DNA of 6,083 nt from Ignavibacteriota bacterium (GCA_003135995.1 PNBM01000196.1:1026-7108), one strand, 5' to 3'; counted from the stretch's first letter, positions 1 to 5,944 are shown. Notes: generated by a model from the sequence alone, not told the origin. Made by a program: numbers and translations.

Positions 1-53
1 AATTTAAAATTTAAAAGTCAAGCTATAAATATTGTAATAACAAATATATATCT

Positions 54-355
54 CTATCGATATTCATTATACAATTTCTTGTAATCACCGAAATTAAATG
101 AAAGAGATTCGGTATATACTACTTTCCCAGTTGCCTCATCAAACCGGTCAATCAAAGTGTCATTTTAACTGATTAACATTTATTTTACACGGAAGAGCTA
201 ATTTATACTTCCCATTGTTTTCTTCCCAGTACATATAAAATATTTTGTATTTTAAGTTAAAGAAAACAGGTAGTGAGAATACACATTTGAATGGAATACT
301 TAAAAGGATCTCCGAAAAGTCAATGTTAATATTTTCCAGAATTCTTTTTAATCAT
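54..355 (-). pseudogene. Frameshifted remnant of a small hypothetical protein gene
   Basis: Reading the minus strand, an ATG at 353-355 gives only a few codons (MIKK) before the coding-like frame shifts at the A5 run (345-349 on +). The next frame is open from 351 to 163, about 63 codons, and contains FYMYWEENNGKYKLALPCKI. It ends at TGA 160-162. One frame over, coding-like sequence continues from 164 to a TAG at 54-56 (36 codons, including RFDEATGKVVYTESLSFNFG). Removing one A from the A4 run (163-166) joins the two main parts into one protein of roughly 100 residues. The mixture of acidic, aromatic and glycine residues looks coding rather than random AT-rich translation. I do not recognise the family and see no signal peptide. 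It may be a genuine pseudogene, or an intact gene damaged by homopolymer sequencing errors. The upstream stretch 356-512 is T/G-rich on the plus strand and holds no gene. Confidence 0.5.
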
Positions 356-512
356 TTTAGTTTAATTTATTTTCTGTTATAGTTTATAGTTTGTTTTGCC
401 AGAGTTTCTATCTGGTTTTATTAAAGTTTTGTTCAAGTTTATTATTAGTTTGATATGGGTTTTGCTTTTGTTTTGATTCGAAATCATCTTAAATTAAATC
501 GAGATTGCTTTT

Positions 513-548
513 AAAAAAAAAGCAAGGCAGTCGCGTACTGCCTTGCTT
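513..548 (-). terminator. Rho-independent terminator of the ClpP-like gene
   Basis: There is a perfect 12-bp stem (AAGCAAGGCAGT at 520-531 pairing with ACTGCCTTGCTT at 537-548) around a 5-nt loop, CGCGT. On the minus strand it is followed directly by a run of U residues (the A-run at 513-520 on plus). It lies about 150 nt downstream of the annotated stop of the ClpP-like gene, and about 100 nt downstream of the stop in the alternative frame at 648-650. The U-run is only on the minus-strand side, so it is assigned to minus-strand transcription. Confidence 0.87.
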
Positions 549-583
549 AACTGAGCTCAATTCCAGCCTTTCCGACTGCTCTT

Positions 584-647
584 GAATCATCAATGATTCC
601 TGAAAACGAAGGATATCACTTTTATTTCCCTGAATCATTGATGATTC
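584..647. repeat. Inverted pair of 16-bp near-palindromes
   Basis: GAATCATCAATGATTC at 584-599 and its exact reverse complement GAATCATTGATGATTC at 632-647 are separated by 32 nt. Each copy is itself a 7-bp dyad (GAATCAT/ATGATTC) around a 2-nt centre, so the region can form either two small hairpins or one 16-bp stem. It lies in the 3' region of the ClpP-like gene, just upstream of its terminator. A protein-binding pair or an RNA-stabilising element is possible; the function is unknown. Confidence 0.7.
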
Positions 648-701
648 TTAAGCAACCTTCCTGGCTGACCTCTGGGAGGATTTCTTCTCTGAGTTCTTAC
701 C
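648..701 (-). other. Out-of-frame continuation of the ClpP-like protein's basic tail
   Basis: Just past the TAA stop at 697-699, one base out of frame, the minus strand encodes K-N-S-E-K-K-S-S-Q-R-S-A-R-K-V-A and a TAA at 648-650. This has the same Lys/Ser/Arg composition as the in-frame tail that precedes the stop (KKKSSGKKSSKR). Deleting the single T that begins the TAA would join the two into an uninterrupted tail of about 30 residues. I read this as the original end of the gene, lost through a one-base insertion or sequencing error. Confidence 0.55.
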
Positions 702-1254
702 TCTTCGAAGATTTCTTTCCTGAGGATTTCTTTTTTGACGATTTTCCCGCTACGGAATTTACATCAAAGTACTTGCTTTGAAAGCGGTCTACTCTATCAA
801 TTACGTCGAGAGCTTTCGCTTCGAACGCTGACAAGTTTTCTGCTTTCGGGGCAATAATTTTCAACCTGCGTCTGTTCGCCCGAAGAGAACTTAGGGTTGA
901 CAGAACAGCTTGATTCTTCGGAGTCAAACGTGCTTCCCTTACCGATTTGGTATTGTCCTCAAATGGCGTGAAAATAGTATCGAGAGATGCATACCTTTCA
1001 CCCTTTTTACCTAATGCAGTAAGTATAGTACCCGCCGAATCAAGTACTCCGTGAGCTTCAACTGTAACATCGACGTTTGAAGCGTGGATGGTTTTCGCCA
1101 AATCAATGGCAAGTTTAAAATCACCTTTTGTGTTGTTTAACATTAAAAATAATTGTTTGACTTTCCCTTTCTCTTTTGAAAGGACTGAAACTGCTTCAGC
1201 AATTTCCTCAGCTTTTTTAGAGTCGAGTTGTTCGACTATAATATGATTATACAT
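697..1254 (-). CDS. ClpP-like (crotonase-fold) protein with degenerate catalytic triad and Lys/Ser-rich tail
   Basis: The 185-residue protein aligns by eye along most of ClpP. Residues 35-56 (QLFLMLNNTKGDFKLAI...) match the strand and oxyanion-hole stretch. HGVLDSAGTILTALGKKGERY (69-88) matches the ClpP motif around the nucleophile GQAASMGA...GAKGKR, placing Ser73 at the catalytic serine. LSAFEAKALDVIDRV (141-155) matches the C-terminal LSAxEAxxxGLxD segment. The catalytic His region is replaced by TIFTPFED, and the residue at the catalytic Asp position is Ala or Glu, so a normal serine protease is unlikely. Only one Gly of the ClpP GG pair remains. Residues 171-185 are a basic Lys/Ser tail suited to nucleic acid or membrane contact (inference). 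The frame is open to an ATG at 1465-1467, but those 71 extra residues lack ClpP similarity, and an AT-rich stretch precedes 1254. I therefore prefer 1254, without a clear ribosome binding site. The tail probably continued (see 648-701). Confidence 0.72.
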   Translation of the reverse strand: MYNHIIVEQLDSKKAEEIAEAVSVLSKEKGKVKQLFLMLNNTKGDFKLAIDLAKTIHASNVDVTVEAHGVLDSAGTILTALGKKGERYASLDTIFTPFEDNTKSVREARLTPKNQAVLSTLSSLRANRRRLKIIAPKAENLSAFEAKALDVIDRVDRFQSKYFDVNSVAGKSSKKKSSGKKSSKR

Positions 1255-1565
1255 AAACGATATAATTTTAAATTTTAAAAATATAACCGTTATGTTTTTA
1301 TGCTTTGATGTATATTCAATCGTTTTTTCAACTAACAACAACGGTATCTCATTTATTTGAAGTTGAATCCATGAATGAACAAAAGCTAACATCAAAACGG
1401 GCGAGTGACTGCTGTTCAAGCCATAATTTTTTTCCTCCGATTTTATTTTATTAAATATTAAACTCATAATACAAAATCGTAATATTCTTTTGAATAGTCA
1501 AAATGATATAGGTAACGATGTGTTACTTATCTGGATTAAAAAAAGGTGGGGGGATATTAAATTTT

Positions 1566-2246
1566 CTAAGGTAATCTTTTCTTGTAATTAATGTAAGCTG
1601 ACTTTATTCTATCATATAGCGTTATTTTAAATTTTTCAAATTCTTTTCTTGATAGATTTGGATAATCTTCAGCTTTATAATATTCATCTATAAGAGAAAG
1701 TATTAATTGTTTTTTGAATCCTCTCGCGTTTTCATTTCTTTGTTCAAAAACTTCATCTAATTTCTTATATATATCAGTATACTTTCCGTATTTTTTTTCT
1801 CTTTTCGTATATTTTTCTATTTTATAATCTAATTTATCTTCTACAATAATTTTTTCATTGTATAAGTTATAAGCACTTTCGTGTATAGCTTTATTTTCAT
1901 AAAGATTCTCAATGCGTTTTTTGATCTCTTCTGTGTAATTTACAAACTTTCGTGAACTTGATTTAATATAAAGCTGTTCAAAATCAGACAAAACTTTGGG
2001 AGGCATATTTATAAGACATGTATATAGTAGTTCTTTTTCTTCTTTCGTATACGGATAAGCAATTATCATATCAACGAAAATAGTCTCCCCGATATATCTG
2101 CCATTTTTATTTTTGGTAAAATGTAATTTCTTGAGTTTTTTATTTCTGTTGTATTTTTTCATAAAAGACTTGAATAATATTTCGGCTTTACTAAACTTTT
2201 TCCTATCTCTATTTAGAATTGCTTTTTCCTTTTTTGTATAATCCAT
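1566..2246 (-). CDS. Hypothetical Lys/Tyr-rich helical protein
   Basis: I do not recognise this 226-residue protein. It is very rich in Lys, Glu, Tyr and Ile, predicted basic, and has no signal peptide or obvious membrane segment. It therefore looks cytoplasmic and largely helical, with charged stretches such as EEIKKRIENLYENKA near residues 106-120 and YTKREKKYGKYTDIYKKLDE near 146-165. The start ATG at 2244-2246 is preceded by an A/G-rich stretch (AAGAAAAAT) rather than a clear Shine-Dalgarno. It sits 147 bp downstream of a truncated tyrosine recombinase on the same strand. Its extreme AT-driven amino acid use compared with the neighbouring ClpP-like and T9SS genes would fit cargo of a mobile element, but this is inference. 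No convincing terminator follows; there is only a weak 5-bp dyad at 1512-1526. Confidence 0.72.
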   Translation of the reverse strand: MDYTKKEKAILNRDRKKFSKAEILFKSFMKKYNRNKKLKKLHFTKNKNGRYIGETIFVDMIIAYPYTKEEKELLYTCLINMPPKVLSDFEQLYIKSSSRKFVNYTEEIKKRIENLYENKAIHESAYNLYNEKIIVEDKLDYKIEKYTKREKKYGKYTDIYKKLDEVFEQRNENARGFKKQLILSLIDEYYKAEDYPNLSRKEFEKFKITLYDRIKSAYINYKKRLP

Positions 2247-2393
2247 TCGAGTATTTTTCTTAAAATTATTGAAATTTAAAATTATAAAATATACATTAAT
2301 AATCTATAGAATTCTCAATATTATAAAGCTTTTATTGTGTCCCTTTGAATATTTACCTCAATACAAGTTTACTTTGATCATTTTAAAAGTAGT

Positions 2394-2669
2394 TTATGAA
2401 TTAATCGCTTTTCTTAAATCTGAAATCTGGACAAAACAATATTTCTGCGTGACAGCTAATGTGGAGTGTCCAGCAAGGCGTTGAATAAAAATAGGGTTCA
2501 CCGATTTCCTGACCAACCGCATAATGAAAGTAGCTCGTAAGCAATGAAAGTGATAGCGTTTATCAAAATTTAACTTGTCTAATGTTCGTCTAAAATGTCG
2601 TGTGATGCAGTCTCTCCTGAAGGGCAGATTGTATTTCTGCTTGAACAAATAATATTCCTGCTTGGTAAA
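2394..2669 (-). pseudogene. C-terminal fragment of a tyrosine recombinase/phage integrase
   Basis: The frame runs from just after a TAA at 2670-2672 to the stop at 2394-2396 (about 91 residues). It carries the end of the tyrosine recombinase catalytic domain. HCLRATF gives the H-x-x-R box (His35 and Arg38, counting from the TTG at 2646-2648), RLAGHS gives the second His (His61), and TQKYCF gives the candidate nucleophile Tyr70. The preceding segment YLFKQKYNLPFRRDCITRHF also fits the family. The first catalytic Arg, the rest of the catalytic domain and the N-terminal core-binding domain are absent. The minus strand upstream of 2670 has no recombinase-like frame. It cannot be a working integrase alone and is best read as a relic of an integrated element. 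A short standalone protein starting at TTG 2646-2648 is formally possible but unlikely. Confidence 0.8.
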
Positions 2670-2984
2670 TTACATTCTGAATAAATCTTTTTTGAATGCT
2701 AAACCAATTGCTATCAAGAATGTATCTTTTTATTCTCTTTATTATAGTGAAATAGCCAACCAAAGCATTTAGGATTACACTTAAAAAATTTTTAAATTTT
2801 TTTTAAAGTTTGAAAGTGGTATAATATTAAAGAATAAAAAATTAAACAGGAATGTTCTTTAATACTTATATGAAACAACTCTTATCTTGATACATAGCTT
2901 GTAAAATGAGGAGTGAGTGAGGAAATTAATTAAAAAGTGCTAAATCTGGAGTGCAATACAAGCGAGGTGGTTTCCCAAAACTGG
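2670..2984. other. Gene-free AT-rich stretch between recombinase remnant and repeat array
   Basis: No credible gene is seen here. The minus strand just upstream of the integrase relic has a frame open for about 60 codons with an amino acid pattern I cannot assign; it is probably noncoding. The centre (2780-2810) is a run of A and T. A promoter-like TGGTATAAT is at 2817-2825. The final 50 bp before the array are more GC-balanced, but they do not match the repeat unit. Confidence 0.5.
2817..2825 (+). promoter_or_regulatory. Possible extended -10 promoter element reading toward the repeat array
   Basis: TG-G-TATAAT is a perfect extended -10 hexamer for a sigma-70 type promoter, pointing at the array 160 bp downstream. 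No good -35 is visible at the usual distance, where the sequence is T-rich. Bacteroidota-type primary sigma factors favour TAnnTTTG, so this may be a chance match in AT-rich DNA. Confidence 0.2.
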
Positions 2985-3324
2985 CGCGATAACCGGACTA
3001 CGCTACGCTCCGAAAAAATAACAATCTCAATTAAAAAACTCTTAAAGCGCAACAATTTTCCTTCGGTCTTCCCGATTCAATCGGGACGCGATAACCGGAC
3101 TACGCTACGCTCCGAAAAAATAACAATCTCAATTAAAAAAACTCTTAAAGCGCAACAATTTTCCTTCGGTCTTCCCGATTCAATCGGGACGCGATAACCG
3201 GACTACGCTACGCTCCGAAAATATAATAATCTTAATTTAAAAAACTCTTAAAACGTAAAAATTTTCCTTCGAACTTCCCGATTCAATCGGGGCGCGATAA
3301 CCGGACTACGCTACGCTCCGAAAA
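2985..3324. repeat. Tandem array of ~103-bp units with a conserved hairpin core (3.3 copies)
   Basis: Units begin with CGCGATAACCGG at 2985, 3087, 3190 and 3293, giving periods of 102, 103 and 103 bp. The first 32 bases of each unit (ending GCTCCGAAAA) are identical in all four. The last unit stops after those 32 bases. Before units 2, 3 and 4 there is a stem-loop, TCCCGAT-TCA-ATCGGGA (3070-3086, 3173-3189) or CCCGAT-TCA-ATCGGG (3277-3291). The core therefore spans about 50 bp (3068-3118, 3171-3221, 3274-3324), separated by about 53-bp AT-rich spacers. The first two spacers are identical apart from one A. The third spacer differs from the second at about nine positions, while the core is nearly unchanged. 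CTACGCTACGC inside the core is a short internal direct repeat. A plus-strand frame (2937-3197) runs through the repeats, but I regard it as noncoding. Confidence 0.9.
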
Positions 3325-3484
3325 TTATTAACTTTATCAAAATACACATTTTGTGATTTACATTAAAGACTCAATTTGTGCCACAAGGTGCACGCATTTA
3401 TAAAAAACAATTTCAGAGTCAGGGAAATTTTTGTTTGCCTGGATAATGCCCGGTGAAGAATTTATAAAAGAAGAAAACACACAT

Positions 3485-3545
3485 AAAAAAACAGTTCCCA
3501 ATTCCCGCCGGGTGACTTCCTCATTACCGGCAGAAAAAGGGAACT
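3485..3545 (-). terminator. Rho-independent terminator of the T9SS glycoside-hydrolase-like gene
   Basis: The outer stem AGTTCCC (3493-3499) pairs with GGGAACT (3539-3545), and an inner stem GCCGG (3507-3511) pairs with CCGGC (3527-3531). On the minus strand it is followed within two bases by seven U residues (A-run at 3485-3491). It lies about 30 nt past the stop codon at 3574-3576. A T-rich stretch on the plus side (TTTGTTTTT) may make it weakly bidirectional. Confidence 0.75.
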
Positions 3546-3573
3546 TTGTTTTTGTATTGTAAATACCCCCGAT

Positions 3574-5361
3574 TTATTTTACTAATAGCATTCTTTTAAT
3601 ATCCGAAAAAGTCTGAGTTGTTAATTTATAAAAATATACACCGCTTGATAAATGTGACGCATCGAAAGATACTGTATAATAACCTGCTGCTCTTGGTTCA
3701 TCAACAAGCGTTGTTATTTCCCTTCCTCTTATATCATAAATTTTGAGGGAAACTTTACTGTCCGAAGACAAATTGAAACTGATATTGGTTGTTGGGTTGA
3801 ACGGATTCGGAAAATTCTGTGACATTCCAAATTTCGCCGGAACACCAACCGTAACATCCAGCGGGAGATTCAGATATGCAAAATCACCGTTGAAATCTAT
3901 CTGTTTCAATCTGTATTTATACTTGCCTGTAGCAAGATTGTTGTCCTCATAATTATAAGTTACTGGTGAATTGCTGTTTCCTTTACCCTTTACAAATCCT
4001 GCCTGGCTCCAATTTTCTTTGATACCGGAGGGACTTCTTTCTATTGAAAAACCATCGTTGTTTATTTCTTTTGAAGTTACCCAGTTCAACGATATATTAT
4101 TATTTACCACATTTGATGTAAAAGTTAAAAGTTCGACAGGTAAAGGACCGGTAATATTTACAGGATTATTTGTTCCTGTGTTTTTATCGTAACCCTGGAA
4201 TCCGGAAAAACCATTATACTCAACTACCATTGCACGATAAGTATGTCCGCTTGTAAGACCTGTTACTGTTGTAGAACCTGCCATTGCAGCGCTGCCATTG
4301 TAAACACAATACCATCCGTTACCATCTGAAGTTCCGGAACCGAACGTAGTGTTTGCCGTATAAGTTGCACCGTCTGTTATCGCCGGAGTGCCCGTTGTTC
4401 CGTCTTTCAGAAATATTGCTCTGCTGCTCCCGTTACCGCTCGTCCAGCCGAGTGATATGGATGTTGAATTTAAAATAGTATAAGTTATATTACTCGCCTG
4501 GATTGTAGGACACGCATAATTTCCTATAGCATTGTTAAATGTTGTCCAGAGCGCATTTGTATATGGAACGCAATCTTCATAATAATACCACCAGAAATAA
4601 CCACCGATATAATTCCGAGTCGTGATATTCATTTTATAGTACCTGTTAATATAAGGAACTTTGTTCGCCGCGATAGAAGTACCGCATTCGCCCATTCCTA
4701 ATTTTGCATTTGGAAATAGTACGTGCAGGCTGTCAAAAACCTGTTGCCAGTTTGGCTGATAATTATTACAATCATCTTCATAATATGAAATTAAAACATA
4801 ATCAAGACCGTTTCTTGTTACTGCCGGTAAATTAGTATTAACCCAGTAAAACATTTCATTTTTCGAGCTTGAATAACATACTTTATTATAATAAAGAGTA
4901 AGCTCGGTTTTTTTACCGGCGGCTTTTATCGTCGTATATGCATAATTCACTTTTGCTACGACGTCACTTATGGTCCCGTTCCATTCTCCGTTAACTTCAT
5001 TTCCGACTTCCCAGATGTCGATTGTATTGGAAAATGCAGCGAAATATTGATTTACCCAGGTTTGAAATGTTGCAAGAGTATAATCTATCATATAATAGCT
5101 GTCTACGAGTTCGCCTAAAATAAAACTAAATTTATGTATATCATTCACAGCTGCTGTATAATATGAAGTAGGCTCTCCTTCATCAAAGACAATCCTTGTC
5201 GTGGGCTTTTTGCAAAGTCTCGCTAAAGAGGTATCGATGCCTTTTAAGTTTGTGATATCATCTACGGTTAACCCGTATATGTGAGTGGTGTCTATTATTG
5301 CCGCTGAAGTTGCTTGCGAGAGGAGGAACATAACGAAAAGGAAAGTAAAAATTTGTTTCAT
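3574..5361 (-). CDS. Secreted glycoside-hydrolase-like TIM-barrel protein with T9SS type A sorting domain
   Basis: The 595-residue protein begins with a signal peptide (residues 1-20, cleavage near ATSA-A). Residues about 25-280 resemble a clan GH-A (beta/alpha)8 barrel. DIWEVGNEVNGEW (115-127) has the strand-4 Asn-Glu pair with Glu122 as candidate acid/base. KLGMGECGT (220-228) has candidate nucleophile Glu225 at strand 7, and GGYFWWYYYED (253-263) fits the aromatic strand 8. I cannot assign a GH family, and the substrate is unknown. Residues about 285-405 form a fibronectin-III-like beta domain (STSISLGWTSGNG, then TGLTSGHTYRAMVVEYNG). Residues 407-503 are a second beta domain starting PLPVELLTFTS. 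Residues 510-595 are the T9SS type A signal, with QNFPNPFNPTT and a KRMLLVK end, for export across the outer membrane and usually cell-surface anchoring. AAAGGG (5371-5376) stands 9 nt before the ATG and supports the start. The gene appears monocistronic, with its own terminator. Confidence 0.88.
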   Translation of the reverse strand: MKQIFTFLFVMFLLSQATSAAIIDTTHIYGLTVDDITNLKGIDTSLARLCKKPTTRIVFDEGEPTSYYTAAVNDIHKFSFILGELVDSYYMIDYTLATFQTWVNQYFAAFSNTIDIWEVGNEVNGEWNGTISDVVAKVNYAYTTIKAAGKKTELTLYYNKVCYSSSKNEMFYWVNTNLPAVTRNGLDYVLISYYEDDCNNYQPNWQQVFDSLHVLFPNAKLGMGECGTSIAANKVPYINRYYKMNITTRNYIGGYFWWYYYEDCVPYTNALWTTFNNAIGNYACPTIQASNITYTILNSTSISLGWTSGNGSSRAIFLKDGTTGTPAITDGATYTANTTFGSGTSDGNGWYCVYNGSAAMAGSTTVTGLTSGHTYRAMVVEYNGFSGFQGYDKNTGTNNPVNITGPLPVELLTFTSNVVNNNISLNWVTSKEINNDGFSIERSPSGIKENWSQAGFVKGKGNSNSPVTYNYEDNNLATGKYKYRLKQIDFNGDFAYLNLPLDVTVGVPAKFGMSQNFPNPFNPTTNISFNLSSDSKVSLKIYDIRGREITTLVDEPRAAGYYTVSFDASHLSSGVYFYKLTTQTFSDIKRMLLVK

Positions 5362-5402
5362 AGCTGTTTTCCCTTTTAGAGCTAATTTCTTAAAACTGAT
5401 TT

Positions 5403-5423
5403 ATTGCAATATGAATGTGCAAT
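5403..5423. promoter_or_regulatory. ATTGCA-N9-TGCAAT dyad upstream of the T9SS gene
   Basis: A perfect 6-bp inverted repeat with a 9-nt gap is centred about 50 nt upstream of the start codon at 5361. On the minus strand, a loose Bacteroidota-like TTG...TTTATTTG pair lies a little further upstream (about 5433-5460). If that is the promoter, the dyad would fall near the transcription start or in the leader, as an operator or a leader hairpin. The evidence is only the symmetry and position. Confidence 0.3.
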
Positions 5424-5619
5424 TACCGTGCCCAAATAAATTTATTTAATATTTAACCAATAAAGTCTAAATGCAGAATATAATCCGTGTTTTAATAATT
5501 TTTTAAATTAAATCAGAGATTGGAAATTTCTCAGAGAATAGCTGTTTTTTTTGCGGTTATTAATTTTAAAAAAACTATGTTCCGCTTTTGCAGCAGTTTA
5601 TTTTTTAAAAATAAGATAT

Positions 5620-5650
5620 TCTCATTCTGATTCAGAATCTCAAAATGAGA
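5620..5650. repeat. Two-way hairpin, dispersed-repeat type
   Basis: ATTCTGA-T-TCAGAAT (5624-5638) is a 7-bp dyad with a one-base centre. The overlapping TCTCATT (5620-5626) can instead pair with AATGAGA (5644-5650), so the two stems exclude each other. The CATTCTGA...TCAGAATCTC pattern resembles short palindromic repeats scattered between genes in many bacteria. That resemblance is from memory, not a search. Confidence 0.5.
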
Positions 5651-5827
5651 TGAAAAACACTTTAATGAAATGAAATCAGGGGCTGAGTAAAAAATAGTTG
5701 CTAATGAAAACAAATTATTTATTTCCCTTTGTGTTTTTATATATTCAAAATATATGCAAAGAGAAGTTTTCTCTTCTGGTTACAACGCCCCGGAGCTTGT
5801 GTTAATACTCTGCTCAAAAAGTTTTTT

Positions 5828-5847
5828 ATTCCCGCGAAAGCGGGAAT
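5828..5847. repeat. ATTCCCGC-GAAA-GCGGGAAT hairpin repeat
   Basis: A perfect 8-bp stem is closed by a GAAA tetraloop and followed by CCAG. It fits the pattern ATTCCC-N8-GGGAAT, which is the consensus of the neisserial dRS3 repeat, and similar elements occur between genes in other phyla. There is no U-run directly after the stem on the plus strand. On the minus strand there are six U residues (A complement of 5822-5827), so it might also act as a terminator, but no gene ends just upstream of it. Confidence 0.65.
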
Positions 5848-5944
5848 CCAGAAGAAACAAAAGTTATAAATTTGACTTTTTGGTATTTAAATTGTTTTCG
5901 CACTTACTCCGGCATTGTATCAATTTTAAAAGTTATAAATTATT

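Larger units (their letters stand above)
5362..5944. other. Gene-free intergenic region with dispersed hairpins
   Basis: This 580-bp stretch separates the two T9SS substrate genes. It holds the leader of the 3574-5361 gene with a dyad at 5403-5423, a two-way hairpin at 5620-5650, a 6-bp dyad AGAGAA-GTT-TTCTCT at 5760-5774, an ATTCCC-type hairpin at 5828-5847, and a 14-bp direct repeat AAAAGTTATAAATT at 5859-5872 and 5928-5941. Open frames at 5531-5713 (minus) and 5754-5996 (plus) run through these repeats and a terminator. They show no protein-like pattern, so I do not call genes. Confidence 0.6.

Noticed and set aside
593..781. Plus-strand 62-codon open frame, Phe/Asp-rich
   Set aside because: It is the antisense of the Lys/Ser-rich tail of the ClpP-like gene and runs across the inverted repeats; there is no protein-like pattern of its own.
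1255..1467. N-terminal 71-residue extension of the ClpP-like protein from ATG 1465-1467
   Set aside because: It has no similarity to the ClpP N-terminus and is separated from the domain by AT-rich sequence. A loose promoter-like CAAAA...CAAAATCG pair (1472-1503, minus) upstream is too weak to settle the start, so the longer form remains possible.
1512..1526. GTAAC-GATGT-GTTAC dyad as terminator of the 1566-2246 gene
   Set aside because: The stem is only 5 bp, and no U-run follows on the minus strand.
2269..2484. Plus-strand 71-codon hydrophobic open frame
   Set aside because: Its second part is antisense to the integrase remnant and its first part is AT-rich intergenic sequence; no ribosome binding site is seen.
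2937..3197. Plus-strand 86-codon open frame through the repeat array
   Set aside because: It consists mostly of two translated copies of the repeat unit, starts at GTG without a clear ribosome binding site, and its frame is lost when the unit length changes by one A.
2985..3324. CRISPR array or integron attC sites
   Set aside because: The spacers are near-identical rather than unique, and the unit is far too long for CRISPR. I see no RYYYAAC/GTTRRRY pairs as expected of attC.
5531..5713. Minus-strand 60-codon open frame
   Set aside because: It passes through the hairpin at 5620-5650 and low-complexity sequence, without a recognisable domain.
5859..5941. 14-bp direct repeat AAAAGTTATAAATT as attachment sites
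   Set aside because: It is a short AT-rich sequence that could repeat by chance in this composition, and no element lies between the two copies.
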